Below, piece by piece: positions 20,243 through 29,821 of a stretch of 64,000 nucleotides of DNA. Both the position numbers and the translations under genes were made by a program. The number at the start of each line of letters is the position of its first letter. Within the stretch, counting starts at the first letter, position 1. The notes beneath the pieces are model-generated. The model saw only the letters and a program-made list of their open reading frames with translations. It was not told the DNA's origin and searched no databases. The stretch is from Emcibacter sp. SYSU 3D8. GTDB taxonomy: Bacteria; Pseudomonadota; Alphaproteobacteria; SMXS01. The stretch lies in assembly GCF_039655875.1 (NCBI RefSeq), contig NZ_JBBYXK010000002.1, positions 248,001 through 312,000 of the forward strand. The letters are read 5' to 3'.

Positions 20243-21276
20243 CCGACGTCCCACCGAGCGCCGAGAAACCGGCAAAGCCCGCCCGCAAGAAGCGGTCGAT
20301 GCTGCCCTTGCTGGTTGTCGTGCTGCTGGCCGCCATGTTCGCCGCCGGCGTGCTGCTGGCGCCGCGCATCATGGCGTCGCTGCCAGGGTGGATGACCGGC
20401 GCCTCGGCACCGCTACCGGACGCCGCCGTCGCCGCGCCGGCCGAGCCCGCGGCACAATCCGCCGCGCTTCCCGCGCCCGAGGCCGAAGCGCCCGATGACC
20501 TGACCGAGCCTGAGCCGACCGCACCGGTTCCCGATGCCGGCGAACTGGCCCGCCAGGTGGCGGCGCTGGAAATCGACCTGGCCCGACTGCAGGGCGAAGT
20601 GGCGGCGGAGGCATCGACCGCCGAGGCCGTAACCTCCATGGGCAGCCAGATCGCCCACATGCTCAACCAGCTTGCCGAGCAGCAGCAGCGGCTGGCCGTG
20701 CTGGAACAGACCTCGTCCCAGACCTTGCTCAAGCCCATGACGGTGCTGGCGCTCGCGCGCCTGCGCCAGGCGGCCGAGCAGGGGGCGCCCTATGCGGGCG
20801 CGCTGGGCGGCGTGCACCGGCTGCTGGACGGCATGACACTGCCCGAGCCGGCCAGTACGGCGCTGCTGACGCTCGATGCGCACCAGAATCGGGGCGTGGT
20901 CTCGGCCATGGCCCTGCGGGACCAGTTCGCCGAGCATATCGACGACATCATCGACGCCGAATCCGCCCCGGCCGAGGCGTCGTGGTGGGACCGCACGCTG
21001 GCACGGCTGATGAACATGGTCACTGTCCGCCCGACCGGCGAGGTGAAAGGCCAGGATGCGCCGGCGATCGTCGCCCGCGCCGAAGCGGCGCTGAACCGCG
21101 GCGACGTGGACCAGGCGGCAGGCGAGCTGCAGGAATTGTCACCCGCCGCTGCGCTGGCCGCCGCCGACTGGTTGCGACAGGCACAGACCCGCCAATCGGT
21201 TCTGGCCTCGATCGACACGCTGGAGGCCGCGATCCTCGATGAGGCGGCGCCGCAGATCGAGGACGCGCCACAGTGA
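20239..21276 (+). CDS. Mitofilin/COG4223-type membrane protein of the haem operon (HemX-like)
   Basis: From ATG 20239 the protein has 345 residues. A short cytoplasmic tail is followed by one membrane segment (about 20-42) and an Ala/Pro-rich linker. A coiled coil (about 100-165, with repeated ALEIDLARLQGEVAAEAS and MLNQLAEQQQRL) leads into a helical C-terminal domain resembling the mitofilin domain. Such proteins regularly sit between hemD and hemY in alphaproteobacteria and are distant relatives of the mitochondrial MICOS subunit Mic60. The start at 20239 overlaps the hemD stop. An upstream ATG at 20137 lies inside hemD and is rejected. Confidence 0.85.
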   Translation: MTDVPPSAEKPAKPARKKRSMLPLLVVVLLAAMFAAGVLLAPRIMASLPGWMTGASAPLPDAAVAAPAEPAAQSAALPAPEAEAPDDLTEPEPTAPVPDAGELARQVAALEIDLARLQGEVAAEASTAEAVTSMGSQIAHMLNQLAEQQQRLAVLEQTSSQTLLKPMTVLALARLRQAAEQGAPYAGALGGVHRLLDGMTLPEPASTALLTLDAHQNRGVVSAMALRDQFAEHIDDIIDAESAPAEASWWDRTLARLMNMVTVRPTGEVKGQDAPAIVARAEAALNRGDVDQAAGELQELSPAAALAAADWLRQAQTRQSVLASIDTLEAAILDEAAPQIEDAPQ

Positions 21277-23180
21277 CGCAATACGACCAGACCTATGCCC
21301 GCGCCATGGCAGACCCGGAAGGCTTCTGGGGAGACGCCGCCTCGCATATCGATTGGGTCAAGCCGTGGGACAAGGTCTTCGACGACACCGACGCTCCCTT
21401 CTACCGCTGGTTCACCGGCGGCGAGGTGAACACCTGCTACAATTGCCTGGACCGGCACGTGGCGGCGGGACGCGGTGGCCAGAAGGCGTTGATCCACGAC
21501 AGTCCGATCACCGGCACGGTGAGCAGTCTCACCTACAGCGAGTTGCTGGAGCGCGTGTCGAAAGCCGCCGGCGGCCTCAAGGCGCTGGACGTGGCCAAGG
21601 GCGACCGGGTGATCATCTACATGCCGATGATTCCCGAGGCGATCATCGCCATGCTGGCCTGCGCGCGCATTGGGGCGGTCCATTCCGTGGTCTTTGGCGG
21701 GTTCGCCTCCCATGAACTGGCCAGCCGCATCGACGACGCGGAACCGAAGGTCATTCTGTCCGCCTCCTGCGGTATCGAGCCGGGCCGCGTGGTTCCCTAC
21801 AAGCCGCTGCTCGATGCAGCCATCGAGATGAGCACCAGGAAACCCTCGGCCTGCGTCGTCCTGCAGCGGCCGCAGTCACAGGCCGCCCTGACCGAAGGCC
21901 GCGACCATGACTGGACCGCGTGGGAGCATGCCGCCCCGCCCGCCGATTGCGTGGCCGTCGCGGCGACCGATCCGCTCTATGTGCTCTACACGTCCGGGAC
22001 GACCGGGACGCCCAAGGGCATCGTCCGCGACAATGGCGGCCACATGGTCGCACTGGCGTGGTCCATGCGCGACGTCTACGGCATGAAGCCGGGCGAGGTC
22101 TTCTGGGCGGCCAGCGACGTGGGTTGGGTCGTCGGCCATTCCTATATCTGCTACGGCCCGCTGCTGAACGGCAATACCAGCGTGCTGTTCGAGGGCAAGC
22201 CGGTGGGCACGCCGGATGCGGCCACCTATTGGCGGATCATCGAGCGGCACGGCGTGCGCGCCATGTTCACCGCGCCGACAGCGATCCGCGCCATCAGGCA
22301 GCAGGATCCCGAGGGCAAGCTGGCCAGCGACTTCGACCTGAGCGAATTCGCGACCCTGTTCGTTGCCGGCGAGCGCGGCGACCCGGACACCATCCAGTGG
22401 GCCGAGCGTACGCTGAACGTGCCGGTCATCGACCATTGGTGGCAGACCGAGACCGGCTGGCCGATCAACACCAATTTCCGTGGCCTGGGCTTCCTGCCGG
22501 TCAAATACGGCTCCCCGGCCAAGCCGTCACCCGGCTACGACGTGCAGGTGGTGGACGAGGCGGCAATGCCGGTTCGCGCCGGCCAGACCGGGGCGATCGT
22601 CATCCGCCTGCCACTGCCGCCCGGCTGTTTTCCCACATTGTGGGGGAACGACGATGCCTATGTGGAAAAGTACCTGACCGACTATCCCGGCTACTACAAG
22701 ACCGGCGACGCGGGATACATCGACGAGGACGGCTATCTGTTCGTGATGAGCCGGACCGACGACGTGATCAACGTCGCCGGCCATCGGCTGTCGACGGGGG
22801 CCATCGAGGAAGTGCTGGGCGGCCATGCCGACGTGGCCGAATGCGCCTGCTTTGGCGTCGCCGATGCGCTTAAGGGACAAGCGCCCGTGGGACTGGTCGT
22901 GCTGAAGGCAGGCGTCAACCGGCCTCATCCCGAGATCGTCGCCGAACTTGTCCAGCGGGTGCGCGACCACATCGGCCCGGTCGCCGCGTTCAAGACTGCG
23001 GCCGTGGTGGCGCGTCTGCCCAAGACCCGCTCCGGCAAGATCCTGCGCGGCACCATGCAGAAAATCGCCGACGGCGACGCCTGGACCATGCCGGCCACCA
23101 TTGACGACCCGGCCACACTGGACGACGTGGCGCGCGCGCTGCAATCGGTCGGCTATGCGAGGGAGGCCCAACCAGCATGA
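21273..23180 (+). CDS. prpE: Propionyl-CoA synthetase (PrpE-like acyl-CoA synthetase)
   Basis: A 635-residue AMP-forming acyl-CoA synthetase of the PrpE group, starting MTQYDQTYARAMADPEGFWGDAA with DWVKPWDKVFDD. It has LYVLYTSGTTGTPKGIVRDN (P-loop), HWWQTETGWPINTN and a C-terminal [17 protein letters not shown] acylation-site motif. The GLGFLPVKYGSPAKPSPGYDV segment fits PrpE rather than Acs. Its GTG start overlaps the mitofilin-like stop (GTGA) and its stop overlaps the hemY start (ATGA). It is thus translationally linked inside the haem operon, an unusual site. No methylcitrate or propionyl-CoA carboxylase genes are nearby. Confidence 0.93.
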   Translation: MTQYDQTYARAMADPEGFWGDAASHIDWVKPWDKVFDDTDAPFYRWFTGGEVNTCYNCLDRHVAAGRGGQKALIHDSPITGTVSSLTYSELLERVSKAAGGLKALDVAKGDRVIIYMPMIPEAIIAMLACARIGAVHSVVFGGFASHELASRIDDAEPKVILSASCGIEPGRVVPYKPLLDAAIEMSTRKPSACVVLQRPQSQAALTEGRDHDWTAWEHAAPPADCVAVAATDPLYVLYTSGTTGTPKGIVRDNGGHMVALAWSMRDVYGMKPGEVFWAASDVGWVVGHSYICYGPLLNGNTSVLFEGKPVGTPDAATYWRIIERHGVRAMFTAPTAIRAIRQQDPEGKLASDFDLSEFATLFVAGERGDPDTIQWAERTLNVPVIDHWWQTETGWPINTNFRGLGFLPVKYGSPAKPSPGYDVQVVDEAAMPVRAGQTGAIVIRLPLPPGCFPTLWGNDDAYVEKYLTDYPGYYKTGDAGYIDEDGYLFVMSRTDDVINVAGHRLSTGAIEEVLGGHADVAECACFGVADALKGQAPVGLVVLKAGVNRPHPEIVAELVQRVRDHIGPVAAFKTAAVVARLPKTRSGKILRGTMQKIADGDAWTMPATIDDPATLDDVARALQSVGYAREAQPA

Positions 23181-24472
23181 TCCGGCTGCTGTTCGCCCTT
23201 GCCGTCGCGGCCGCCCTGGCGGCGGCGGGCGCGTGGGTGATGGATCACCCCGGACGGGTGGTTATCGATTTCGAGAACCACCGGCTCGACACCTCGGTCG
23301 CCATGCTGGCCATCGCCACAGCGGTACTGATGGTGCTGTCCGCGTTGCTGATGCTGCTGTGGCGCTGGATCACCACTGGCCTTTGGGAGCGCCAGAAGCT
23401 GGCACGCCACCGGCGCGGCTACAACGAACTGGCCTGGGGCCTGTCGTCGCTGATGGAAGGCGACGGCAAGCGTGCCGCCCGCCACGCCAGGAAATTCGAG
23501 GATCTGGTCGGCCAGACGGCCCTGTCCGACGTGCTCGCCGGACAGGCCGCACTTGCCGAAGGCGACATGGCGACGGCCCGCAAGCGGTTCCGGGCGCTGG
23601 AAGGCGACCGCCGCACCAAGGCGCTGGCCCTGCATGGCCTGTTCGCGGTCGATGCCGCGCAGGGCGACCAGCCGGCCATGCTGGCGACCGCGCGCCGGGC
23701 CATCGAACAACTTCCCCGCGCCGACTGGGCGCAGACCGGCCTGTTCGAGAACGCCGTGGCGCTGGCCGACTGGGCTGCCGCCGACAAGGCGCTGCTCGCC
23801 GCCTACCGGTCGAGCCGGGTGACAGAGCAGGAGTTCCGCCACCGCCGTGCCACCATCCGGCTGGCCGAGGCCCGCAAGGCCGAGACGGAAGGCCGCGGGG
23901 ATGACGTACTGAAGCTGGCGCGCGAGGCGATCAAGCTGGAGCCGGCGCTGGTGCCCGCCCGGCTTATGGCCGCCGCCCAGTACCGCAAGAAGGGCGCTGT
24001 GCGCCGGGCTCGCGCCATGGTGCGCGAGGGCTGGCGGCATATGCCTCATCCGGATCTGACGGCGGCATGGCTCGACCTCGCCGACGACACCTCGCCGACG
24101 CGCCGGTACCAGCAACTCGAGGCGCTGATCGGCGACCGGACCAGCATCGATGGTCATCTCGCGCTGGGCAGGCACGCCACCGCCGCGGACCTGCCGGGAC
24201 CTGCGCGCAGCCATCTGAATGCAGCGCTGGAGCTGGGTCCGCAGCGCCGGGTCTATCTGGCGCTGGAGGCGCTGGAGCAGAAACTGGGCAACGATACCGC
24301 CGCGCGGTTCGCCGCCGGCAAGGCGGCTTCCGCGCCGCGCGGTCCTGCGTGGCAATGCAGCAATTGCGGCTACCGCCAGAGCGCCTGGTCCGAACTGTGC
24401 GGCAGCTGCGGCAGCTTCGCGACGCTGGAATGGACCGCCGTCCGCAAGGAAGACGTCAGCTCAGCCGGCTGA
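23177..24472 (+). CDS. HemY-like tetratricopeptide membrane protein
   Basis: A 431-residue HemY N-domain protein: two membrane helices at about 1-22 and 38-63, then TPR-like helical repeats (LSSLMEGDGKRAARHARKFEDL, VLAGQAALAEGDMATARKRF). A C-terminal zinc-ribbon-like segment WQCSNCGYRQSAWSELCGSC has four Cys in two CxxC pairs, similar to the LapB metal-binding tail. This is the E. coli-type HemY of unclear haem function, not protoporphyrinogen oxidase. It ends the hemC operon, and its last 12 bases overlap the 3' end of the convergent fdsD. Confidence 0.88.
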   Translation: MIRLLFALAVAAALAAAGAWVMDHPGRVVIDFENHRLDTSVAMLAIATAVLMVLSALLMLLWRWITTGLWERQKLARHRRGYNELAWGLSSLMEGDGKRAARHARKFEDLVGQTALSDVLAGQAALAEGDMATARKRFRALEGDRRTKALALHGLFAVDAAQGDQPAMLATARRAIEQLPRADWAQTGLFENAVALADWAAADKALLAAYRSSRVTEQEFRHRRATIRLAEARKAETEGRGDDVLKLAREAIKLEPALVPARLMAAAQYRKKGAVRRARAMVREGWRHMPHPDLTAAWLDLADDTSPTRRYQQLEALIGDRTSIDGHLALGRHATAADLPGPARSHLNAALELGPQRRVYLALEALEQKLGNDTAARFAAGKAASAPRGPAWQCSNCGYRQSAWSELCGSCGSFATLEWTAVRKEDVSSAG

Positions 24473-24694
24473 GGCGGTCACGTCCGCCTGTTTCAGCGCC
24501 GCTACGGCGTCGATCACCAGCGGCGCCAGATCTTCGCCGCCGCTGTCCGCATGCGCGTATAACTCCCGGCGCATGCGCGGATCCCAGAAATTGCGGATAT
24601 GACCGGCAATGCCCACGACGGCCTCGTCATGGCCGGACACGGCGAAGAAGTCTGCAATCTGGTTGGCCATGCGGACGATGTCGGCGCTGGCCAT
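24461..24694 (-). CDS. fdsD: Formate dehydrogenase delta subunit
   Basis: A 77-residue FdsD protein (MASADIVRMANQIADFFAVSGHDEAVVGIAGHI) with the family's RNFWDPRMRREL motif. FdsD is the small subunit of soluble NAD-dependent, molybdenum- or tungsten-containing formate dehydrogenases. Its start shares one base with the fdhD stop (TGATG), so it is translationally coupled as the last gene of the fds operon. The open frame upstream to 24961 is antisense-like shadow and not part of the gene. Confidence 0.9.
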   Translation of the reverse strand: MASADIVRMANQIADFFAVSGHDEAVVGIAGHIRNFWDPRMRRELYAHADSGGEDLAPLVIDAVAALKQADVTASAG

Positions 24695-25488
24695 CAGTCC
24701 GCACCGAAGGTGACGATACCGTCCGGCGACAGGCAGGCCAGACCCATCCCCGCCTCCCTCGCCATGGACAGCGCCAGAGTCGTCGGCGCGGAGATGCTCG
24801 CCAGATAGGGCACGCCTAATGCGGCGGCCTTCTGCACCAGTTCGAAGCTGCAGCGGCTGGACAGGGCGACGAACCCATCCGCCGGATCGAGGCCGCCGCG
24901 CAGCAGCGCCCCGAGCAGCTTGTCGAGGGCGTTGTGCCGGCCTACGTCCTCGCGCACGCACCGAATATCACCCGACGGGCCGCACCACGCCGCCGCATGT
25001 ACCGAATGATTCAGCCGGTTGAGCGGCTGGTGCTCCGGCAGCGCCGCCAGCGCACGTGCCGCAGCGTCCGCGCCAACCGGAAACCGCCGCGTCACGGCGC
25101 GAGGTGGCCGCACCGCATCCTCCAGCGAGTCGACACCGCACAGCCCACAGCCGGTGCGGCCGGCGATGGCGCGCTCGCGGCCGGCGCGCTCGGTCAGACG
25201 GCTCGCCCGGATGTCGATGACATAGCCGTTGGCGCTGGCGAGGACGTCAATCTTCGTGATGTCGGCGGCGGTCGGCACCATGCCTTCGCTGATTGCGAAA
25301 CCGACGGCGAAATCCTCCAGATCGGCAGGCGTCACCATCATCACCACGCTCACGCCATTGTTGAACGCAAGAGCCGCCGGTACTTCTTCGGCCAGGTGCC
25401 AGCGGACGTCGCCAGTTGATTCGAGACGGCCGGAGACCATGGCGTCGCCGCCGCGAAAGCGGGGCGCGCGCCGCACCGGCGTGCTCAT
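24694..25488 (-). CDS. fdhD: Formate dehydrogenase accessory sulfurtransferase FdhD
   Basis: FdhD transfers sulfur from a cysteine desulfurase to the molybdenum cofactor, which is needed for formate dehydrogenase activity. The 264-residue protein has the persulfide-carrying CxxC in GRTGCGLCGVDSL, plus RCVREDVGRHNALDKLLG and LSSRCSFELVQKAA, which are family signatures. The start at 25488 overlaps the fdsA stop by 4 bases (ATGA). The long open frame upstream (to 26130) belongs to the fdsA shadow. Confidence 0.94.
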   Translation of the reverse strand: MSTPVRRAPRFRGGDAMVSGRLESTGDVRWHLAEEVPAALAFNNGVSVVMMVTPADLEDFAVGFAISEGMVPTAADITKIDVLASANGYVIDIRASRLTERAGRERAIAGRTGCGLCGVDSLEDAVRPPRAVTRRFPVGADAAARALAALPEHQPLNRLNHSVHAAAWCGPSGDIRCVREDVGRHNALDKLLGALLRGGLDPADGFVALSSRCSFELVQKAAALGVPYLASISAPTTLALSMAREAGMGLACLSPDGIVTFGAD

Positions 25489-28271
25489 TCCGCCGCCTCG
25501 GCGTTCTCCTGAAGGTTCGTCCGCGTGACCTGCACGGCGGTCACCTTGTATTCGGGACAGTTCGTCGCCCAGTCGGAAAACTCGGTGGTGATGACATTGG
25601 TGCCGCTTACCGGGTGGTGGAACGTGGTGTAAACCACGCCCTGCGGCATGCGGTCGGTCACGATCGCATGCAATGCGGTGGTGCCCATTCGGCTGGCTAT
25701 CATGACCCGGTCGCCGTCCGATATGCCGCGTTCCTCGGCATCGTGCGGATGGATCTCCAGAATATCCTCGGCATGCCAGATCACATTGTCGGTCCGCCGT
25801 GTCTGGGCGCCCACATTGTACTGGCTGAGGATTCGGCCGGTGGTGAGGATGAGCGGAAACATGCGGGTCGCGCGCTCCGGCGTCGGCACGAACTCGGTGA
25901 CAACGAAATGGCCCTTGCCGCGCACGAAGCGGTCCAGATGCATAACCGGCGTGCCCTCGGGCGCCGCGTCGTTGCACGGCCATTGCACGCTGCCCAGCCG
26001 GTCCAGCAATTCGAAGCTGACGCCGGCGAAGGTTGGCGTCACACCGGCGATCTCGTCCATGATGGCGGATGCATTCGGGTAGCTCATCGGATAGCCCAGC
26101 GCGGTCGCGAGACGGCAGGCAACCTCCCATTCGTCGAGGCCGGTCGTCGAGGGCATCACCGGACGCACCCTGTTGATCCGCCGTTCCGCATTGGTGAAGG
26201 TGCCGTCCTTCTCGAGAAATGAGGTGCCCGGCAGGAACACGTGGGCAAAGGCCGCGGTCTCGTTCAGGAACAGGTCCTGCACCACAACGCAGTCCATGGC
26301 CTTCAGCGCGGCGGTGACGTGCTTTGTGTTCGGGTCCGACTGGGCGATATCCTCGCCCTGGACAAAGATGGCGCGGAAGCTGCCGTCGAGCGCGGCATTC
26401 AGCATGTTGGGAATGCGCAGGCCCGGCTCCCGCTCAAGCTGGATGCCCCAGACCTTCTCGAACAGGCCGCGGGCGGCGGCGTCGCTGATGTGGCGGTAGC
26501 CGGGCAATTCGTGCGGGAACGAACCCATGTCGCATGCACCCTGCACGTTGTTCTGGCCGCGCAGCGGGTTCACGCCGACGCCCTCGTGTCCGATATTGCC
26601 GGTCGCCATGGCCAGGTTCGCGAGGCCCATCACCATGGTCGAGCCCTGCGAATGCTCGGTCACGCCCAGGCCGTAATAGATGGCGCCGTTGCCGCCGCCG
26701 CCATAAAGCCGCGCCGCGTCGCGGACCAGCGCTGCCGGGACGCCGGTGGCCTCCTCGAGCATTTCTGGCGCGTTCCGCTCATGGGCGATGAAATCGGCCC
26801 AGCGGGCGAAGCTGTCGTCCTCGCAGCGCTCGCCGACGAACGCCTCGTCGACCAGTCCCTCGGTCACGATGACATGGGCCATCGCATTGATCAGGGCGAC
26901 ATTGCCGCCCGGCCGGACGGGCAGGTGCAGCGCCTGCGGCACATGGGGCGCGTCGATCAGGTCGATACGCCGGGGATCGACGACGATCAGCCTGGCGCCC
27001 TGGCGCAGCCGCTGCTTCATGCGCGAGGCGAACACCGGATGGCCGTCGGTGGGGTTGGCGCCGATCACCATGATGACATCGGACTTCGCCACGCTGCGGA
27101 AGTCCTGGGTGCCCGCCGAGGTGCCGAAGGTCTGCTTCAGGCCGTAGCCCGTGGGCGAATGGCAGACGCGGGCGCAGGTATCGACGTTGTTGTTGCCGAA
27201 CGCGGCGCGGATCATCTTCTGCACCACGTAGACTTCCTCGTTGGTGCAGCGCGACGAGGTGATGCCGCCGATGGCGCCGCGCCCATACGTTTCCTGGATC
27301 GTCCGGAAGCGATCGGCCGTGTAGGCGATGGCCTCGTCCCAGCTCACCGCCCGCCACGGATCGGTGATGCGCTCGCGGATCATCGGGTTGAGCACCCGGT
27401 CCTGGTGCATCGCATAGCCCCAGGCGAAGCGGCCCTTGACGCAGGAATGGCCTTCATTGGCGCCGCCGTCCTTGTCCGGGACCATGCGGACCACCTCGTT
27501 CCCCTGCATCTCGGCCTTGAACGAGCAGCCGACGCCGCAATAGGCGCAGGTCGTGAGCACGCTGCGCTCGGGCTGGCCCTTCTCGATCACGGATTTCTCG
27601 ATGAGCGTCGCCGTCGGGCAGGCCTGAACGCACGCGCCGCAGGACACGCATTCGGAGTCGAGGAAATCGTCGCCGCCCGGCGAAACCGCCGAGGCGAAGC
27701 CGCGCCCGTCGATGGTCAGCGCGAACGTCCCCTGCACCTCGTCGCAGGCCCGGACGCAGCGCGAACACAGGATGCACTTGGCCGGATCGAAACTGAAATA
27801 GGGGTTGCTCTCGTCCTTCGGGGCGTCGAAATGATTGGCGCCCTCATAGCCATAGCGCACCTCGCGCAGACCGACCGCGCCCGCCATGTCCTGCAACTCG
27901 CAGTCGCCGTTGGCCGCGCAGGTCAGGCAATCGAGCGGATGATCGGAGATATACAATTCCATCACGCCGCGCCGCAGATCTGCGAGCCGCTTCGTGTGGG
28001 TGCTGACCTGCATGCCCGGGGCGACGGGCGTGGTGCAGGATGCCGGCGTACCCTTGCGTCCTTCGATCTCGACCAGGCACAGCCGGCACGAGCCGAACGC
28101 TTCCAGGCTGTCGGTGGCGCAAAGCCTGGGCACGCTCACTCCCGCCTCCATGGCGGCGCGCATGACCGAGGTGCCTTCCGGCACGGTCACCGCCATGCCG
28201 TCGATCTCGAGCGTCACCGGTGCGCCGTCTCTCCCGGGCGTGCCGAAATCGGTCTCGTGGATCAGGCCCAC
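25485..28271 (-). CDS. fdsA: NAD-dependent formate dehydrogenase, molybdopterin alpha subunit
   Basis: The 928-residue catalytic subunit oxidises formate to CO2. An N-terminal NuoG-like part binds several FeS clusters: a plant-type [2Fe-2S] (CATDSLEAFGSCRLCLVEIE), a His-Cys cluster (CLTCAANGDCELQDM), and two [4Fe-4S] clusters (CILCSRCVRACDEVQG and CVSCGACVQACPTATL). The molybdopterin domain follows, with CAYCGVGCSFKAEM for another [4Fe-4S]. The metal ligand is Cys370 in ARVCHSPTGYG, a Cys rather than selenocysteine enzyme. It overlaps fdsB by 10 bases. The full set of clusters suggests a functional enzyme. Confidence 0.96.
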   Translation of the reverse strand: MGLIHETDFGTPGRDGAPVTLEIDGMAVTVPEGTSVMRAAMEAGVSVPRLCATDSLEAFGSCRLCLVEIEGRKGTPASCTTPVAPGMQVSTHTKRLADLRRGVMELYISDHPLDCLTCAANGDCELQDMAGAVGLREVRYGYEGANHFDAPKDESNPYFSFDPAKCILCSRCVRACDEVQGTFALTIDGRGFASAVSPGGDDFLDSECVSCGACVQACPTATLIEKSVIEKGQPERSVLTTCAYCGVGCSFKAEMQGNEVVRMVPDKDGGANEGHSCVKGRFAWGYAMHQDRVLNPMIRERITDPWRAVSWDEAIAYTADRFRTIQETYGRGAIGGITSSRCTNEEVYVVQKMIRAAFGNNNVDTCARVCHSPTGYGLKQTFGTSAGTQDFRSVAKSDVIMVIGANPTDGHPVFASRMKQRLRQGARLIVVDPRRIDLIDAPHVPQALHLPVRPGGNVALINAMAHVIVTEGLVDEAFVGERCEDDSFARWADFIAHERNAPEMLEEATGVPAALVRDAARLYGGGGNGAIYYGLGVTEHSQGSTMVMGLANLAMATGNIGHEGVGVNPLRGQNNVQGACDMGSFPHELPGYRHISDAAARGLFEKVWGIQLEREPGLRIPNMLNAALDGSFRAIFVQGEDIAQSDPNTKHVTAALKAMDCVVVQDLFLNETAAFAHVFLPGTSFLEKDGTFTNAERRINRVRPVMPSTTGLDEWEVACRLATALGYPMSYPNASAIMDEIAGVTPTFAGVSFELLDRLGSVQWPCNDAAPEGTPVMHLDRFVRGKGHFVVTEFVPTPERATRMFPLILTTGRILSQYNVGAQTRRTDNVIWHAEDILEIHPHDAEERGISDGDRVMIASRMGTTALHAIVTDRMPQGVVYTTFHHPVSGTNVITTEFSDWATNCPEYKVTAVQVTRTNLQENAEAAE

Positions 28272-29821
28272 CTGATGTCTCCCTGGGCAGCGGCCCGCTC
28301 GAAGTCGCCGGGAAAATGATACAGCGCCGTGCGCACCGGCATGGGTGTCAGCCCGCCCAGGGCACAGAGCGAGCCGTCCTTCATCAAGGTGCAGAGGTCA
28401 TCGAGCAGGGCAAGGTTTTTCGCCGGCTCCACGCCTGCCGCGACACGGTCGATGACCTCGACGCCGCGCTGCGCGCCCAAGCGGCATGGCGTACACTTGC
28501 CGCACGATTCAATGGCGCAGAATTCCATGGCAAAGCGTGCCTGTTCCAGCATGTCGGCCCGGTCGTCGAACACCACCAGGCCGCCATGGCCGAGCATGAA
28601 CCCGGCCTCCGCCAGCGCCTCGTAATCAGCCGGCAGGTCGAGCAGGTGCTCGGGGATATAGCCGCCCAGCGGGCCGCCCACCTGCACCGCCTTCAGCGGC
28701 CGGCCGGTCGCGGTACCGCCACCGAAATCCTCGATCAGGGTACGCAGTGTGGTGCCGAACGCCTTCTCGACCAACCCTCCGTTGCGGATGCAGCCGGCGA
28801 GCTGGAACGGCTGGGTGCCGCGCGAATGGCCCATGCCGTAATTCCGGTAAAATGCCGCACCGCGCGCAACGATCATGGGAACGGCGGCCAGCGTCAGCAC
28901 GTTGTTGACCACGGTCGGCCTGCCGAACAGGCCTTCCAGCGCCGGCAGCGGCGGCTTGGCGCGGACCATGCCGCGCTTGCCTTCCAGGCTCTCGAGCATG
29001 GCGGTTTCCTCGCCACAGACATAGGCGCCCGCGCCTTCCCGAATCTCGATGTCGAAGGCCTTGCCCGACTCCCGGATGTCGCCGCCCAGCCAGCCGGCAA
29101 TTCGGGCGGTTTCGATGGCCTGGCGCATCATCTGGATGGCGGCCGGATATTCCGAGCGGATGTAGATGAAGCCCTTCCCGGCGCCGACCGCCAACCCGGC
29201 GATGATCATCCCTTCGATCAACAGGAACGGGTCACCCTCCATCAGCATGCGGTCGGCAAACGTGCCGCTGTCGCCCTCGTCGGCGTTGCAGCACACATAT
29301 TTCACGTCGCCGGGGGCGCCGCGCACCGTGCTCCATTTTACCCCTGCCGGAAAGCCTGCGCCGCCCCGGCCGCGCAGGCCGGATTCGGTTACCGCAGCGA
29401 CGATGTCTTCCGGGGCCATGCCGAGCGCCCGCTCGAGACCCAGAAAACCGCCATGGAACCGGTAGTCGTTGATCGATCGCGGATCGACGATGCCGCACCG
29501 TTCGAACGTCAGGCGTTCCTGCTTGTGGAGCCAGGGCAGATCATCCATCAGGCCAAGGCAGGTGCGGGCCTCGACACCGATGTCGAACATTTCGGTGACG
29601 CATTCAGCCATCGTGCCCTCCGGCTGGAAACCGAAGCGTCCCTCCTGCGTCTCGAGTTCGAACATGGGTTCGAGGAAATAGAGACCGCGACTGCCGGTGC
29701 GCACGATGCGTGGTTCGATTCCGCGCCGCGCCGCTTCCGCGGTGATGGCGCGGACCAGATCGTCGGCACCGACCGAAACCGACGCCGAATCGCTCGAGAC
29801 AAAAAAGGTCTCCGATTTCAC
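28262..29821 (-). CDS. fdsB: NAD-dependent formate dehydrogenase, FMN/NADH-binding beta subunit
   Basis: A 519-residue NuoF-like subunit that passes electrons from the FeS chain to NAD+ through FMN. The N terminus is a thioredoxin-like extension (about 1-120) typical of FdsB. The FMN/NAD domain carries TESGLRGRGGAGFPAGVKW and CNADEGDSGTFADRMLMEGDP, and the C terminus ESCGKCTPCRLGAQRG binds a [4Fe-4S] cluster. It overlaps fdsG by 4 bases and fdsA by 10 bases. Confidence 0.95.
   Translation of the reverse strand: MKSETFFVSSDSASVSVGADDLVRAITAEAARRGIEPRIVRTGSRGLYFLEPMFELETQEGRFGFQPEGTMAECVTEMFDIGVEARTCLGLMDDLPWLHKQERLTFERCGIVDPRSINDYRFHGGFLGLERALGMAPEDIVAAVTESGLRGRGGAGFPAGVKWSTVRGAPGDVKYVCCNADEGDSGTFADRMLMEGDPFLLIEGMIIAGLAVGAGKGFIYIRSEYPAAIQMMRQAIETARIAGWLGGDIRESGKAFDIEIREGAGAYVCGEETAMLESLEGKRGMVRAKPPLPALEGLFGRPTVVNNVLTLAAVPMIVARGAAFYRNYGMGHSRGTQPFQLAGCIRNGGLVEKAFGTTLRTLIEDFGGGTATGRPLKAVQVGGPLGGYIPEHLLDLPADYEALAEAGFMLGHGGLVVFDDRADMLEQARFAMEFCAIESCGKCTPCRLGAQRGVEVIDRVAAGVEPAKNLALLDDLCTLMKDGSLCALGGLTPMPVRTALYHFPGDFERAAAQGDIRWA

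Noticed and set aside
26241-28319. 692-codon plus-strand open frame
   Set aside because: It is antisense to fdsA, whose FeS and molybdopterin motifs are unmistakable.
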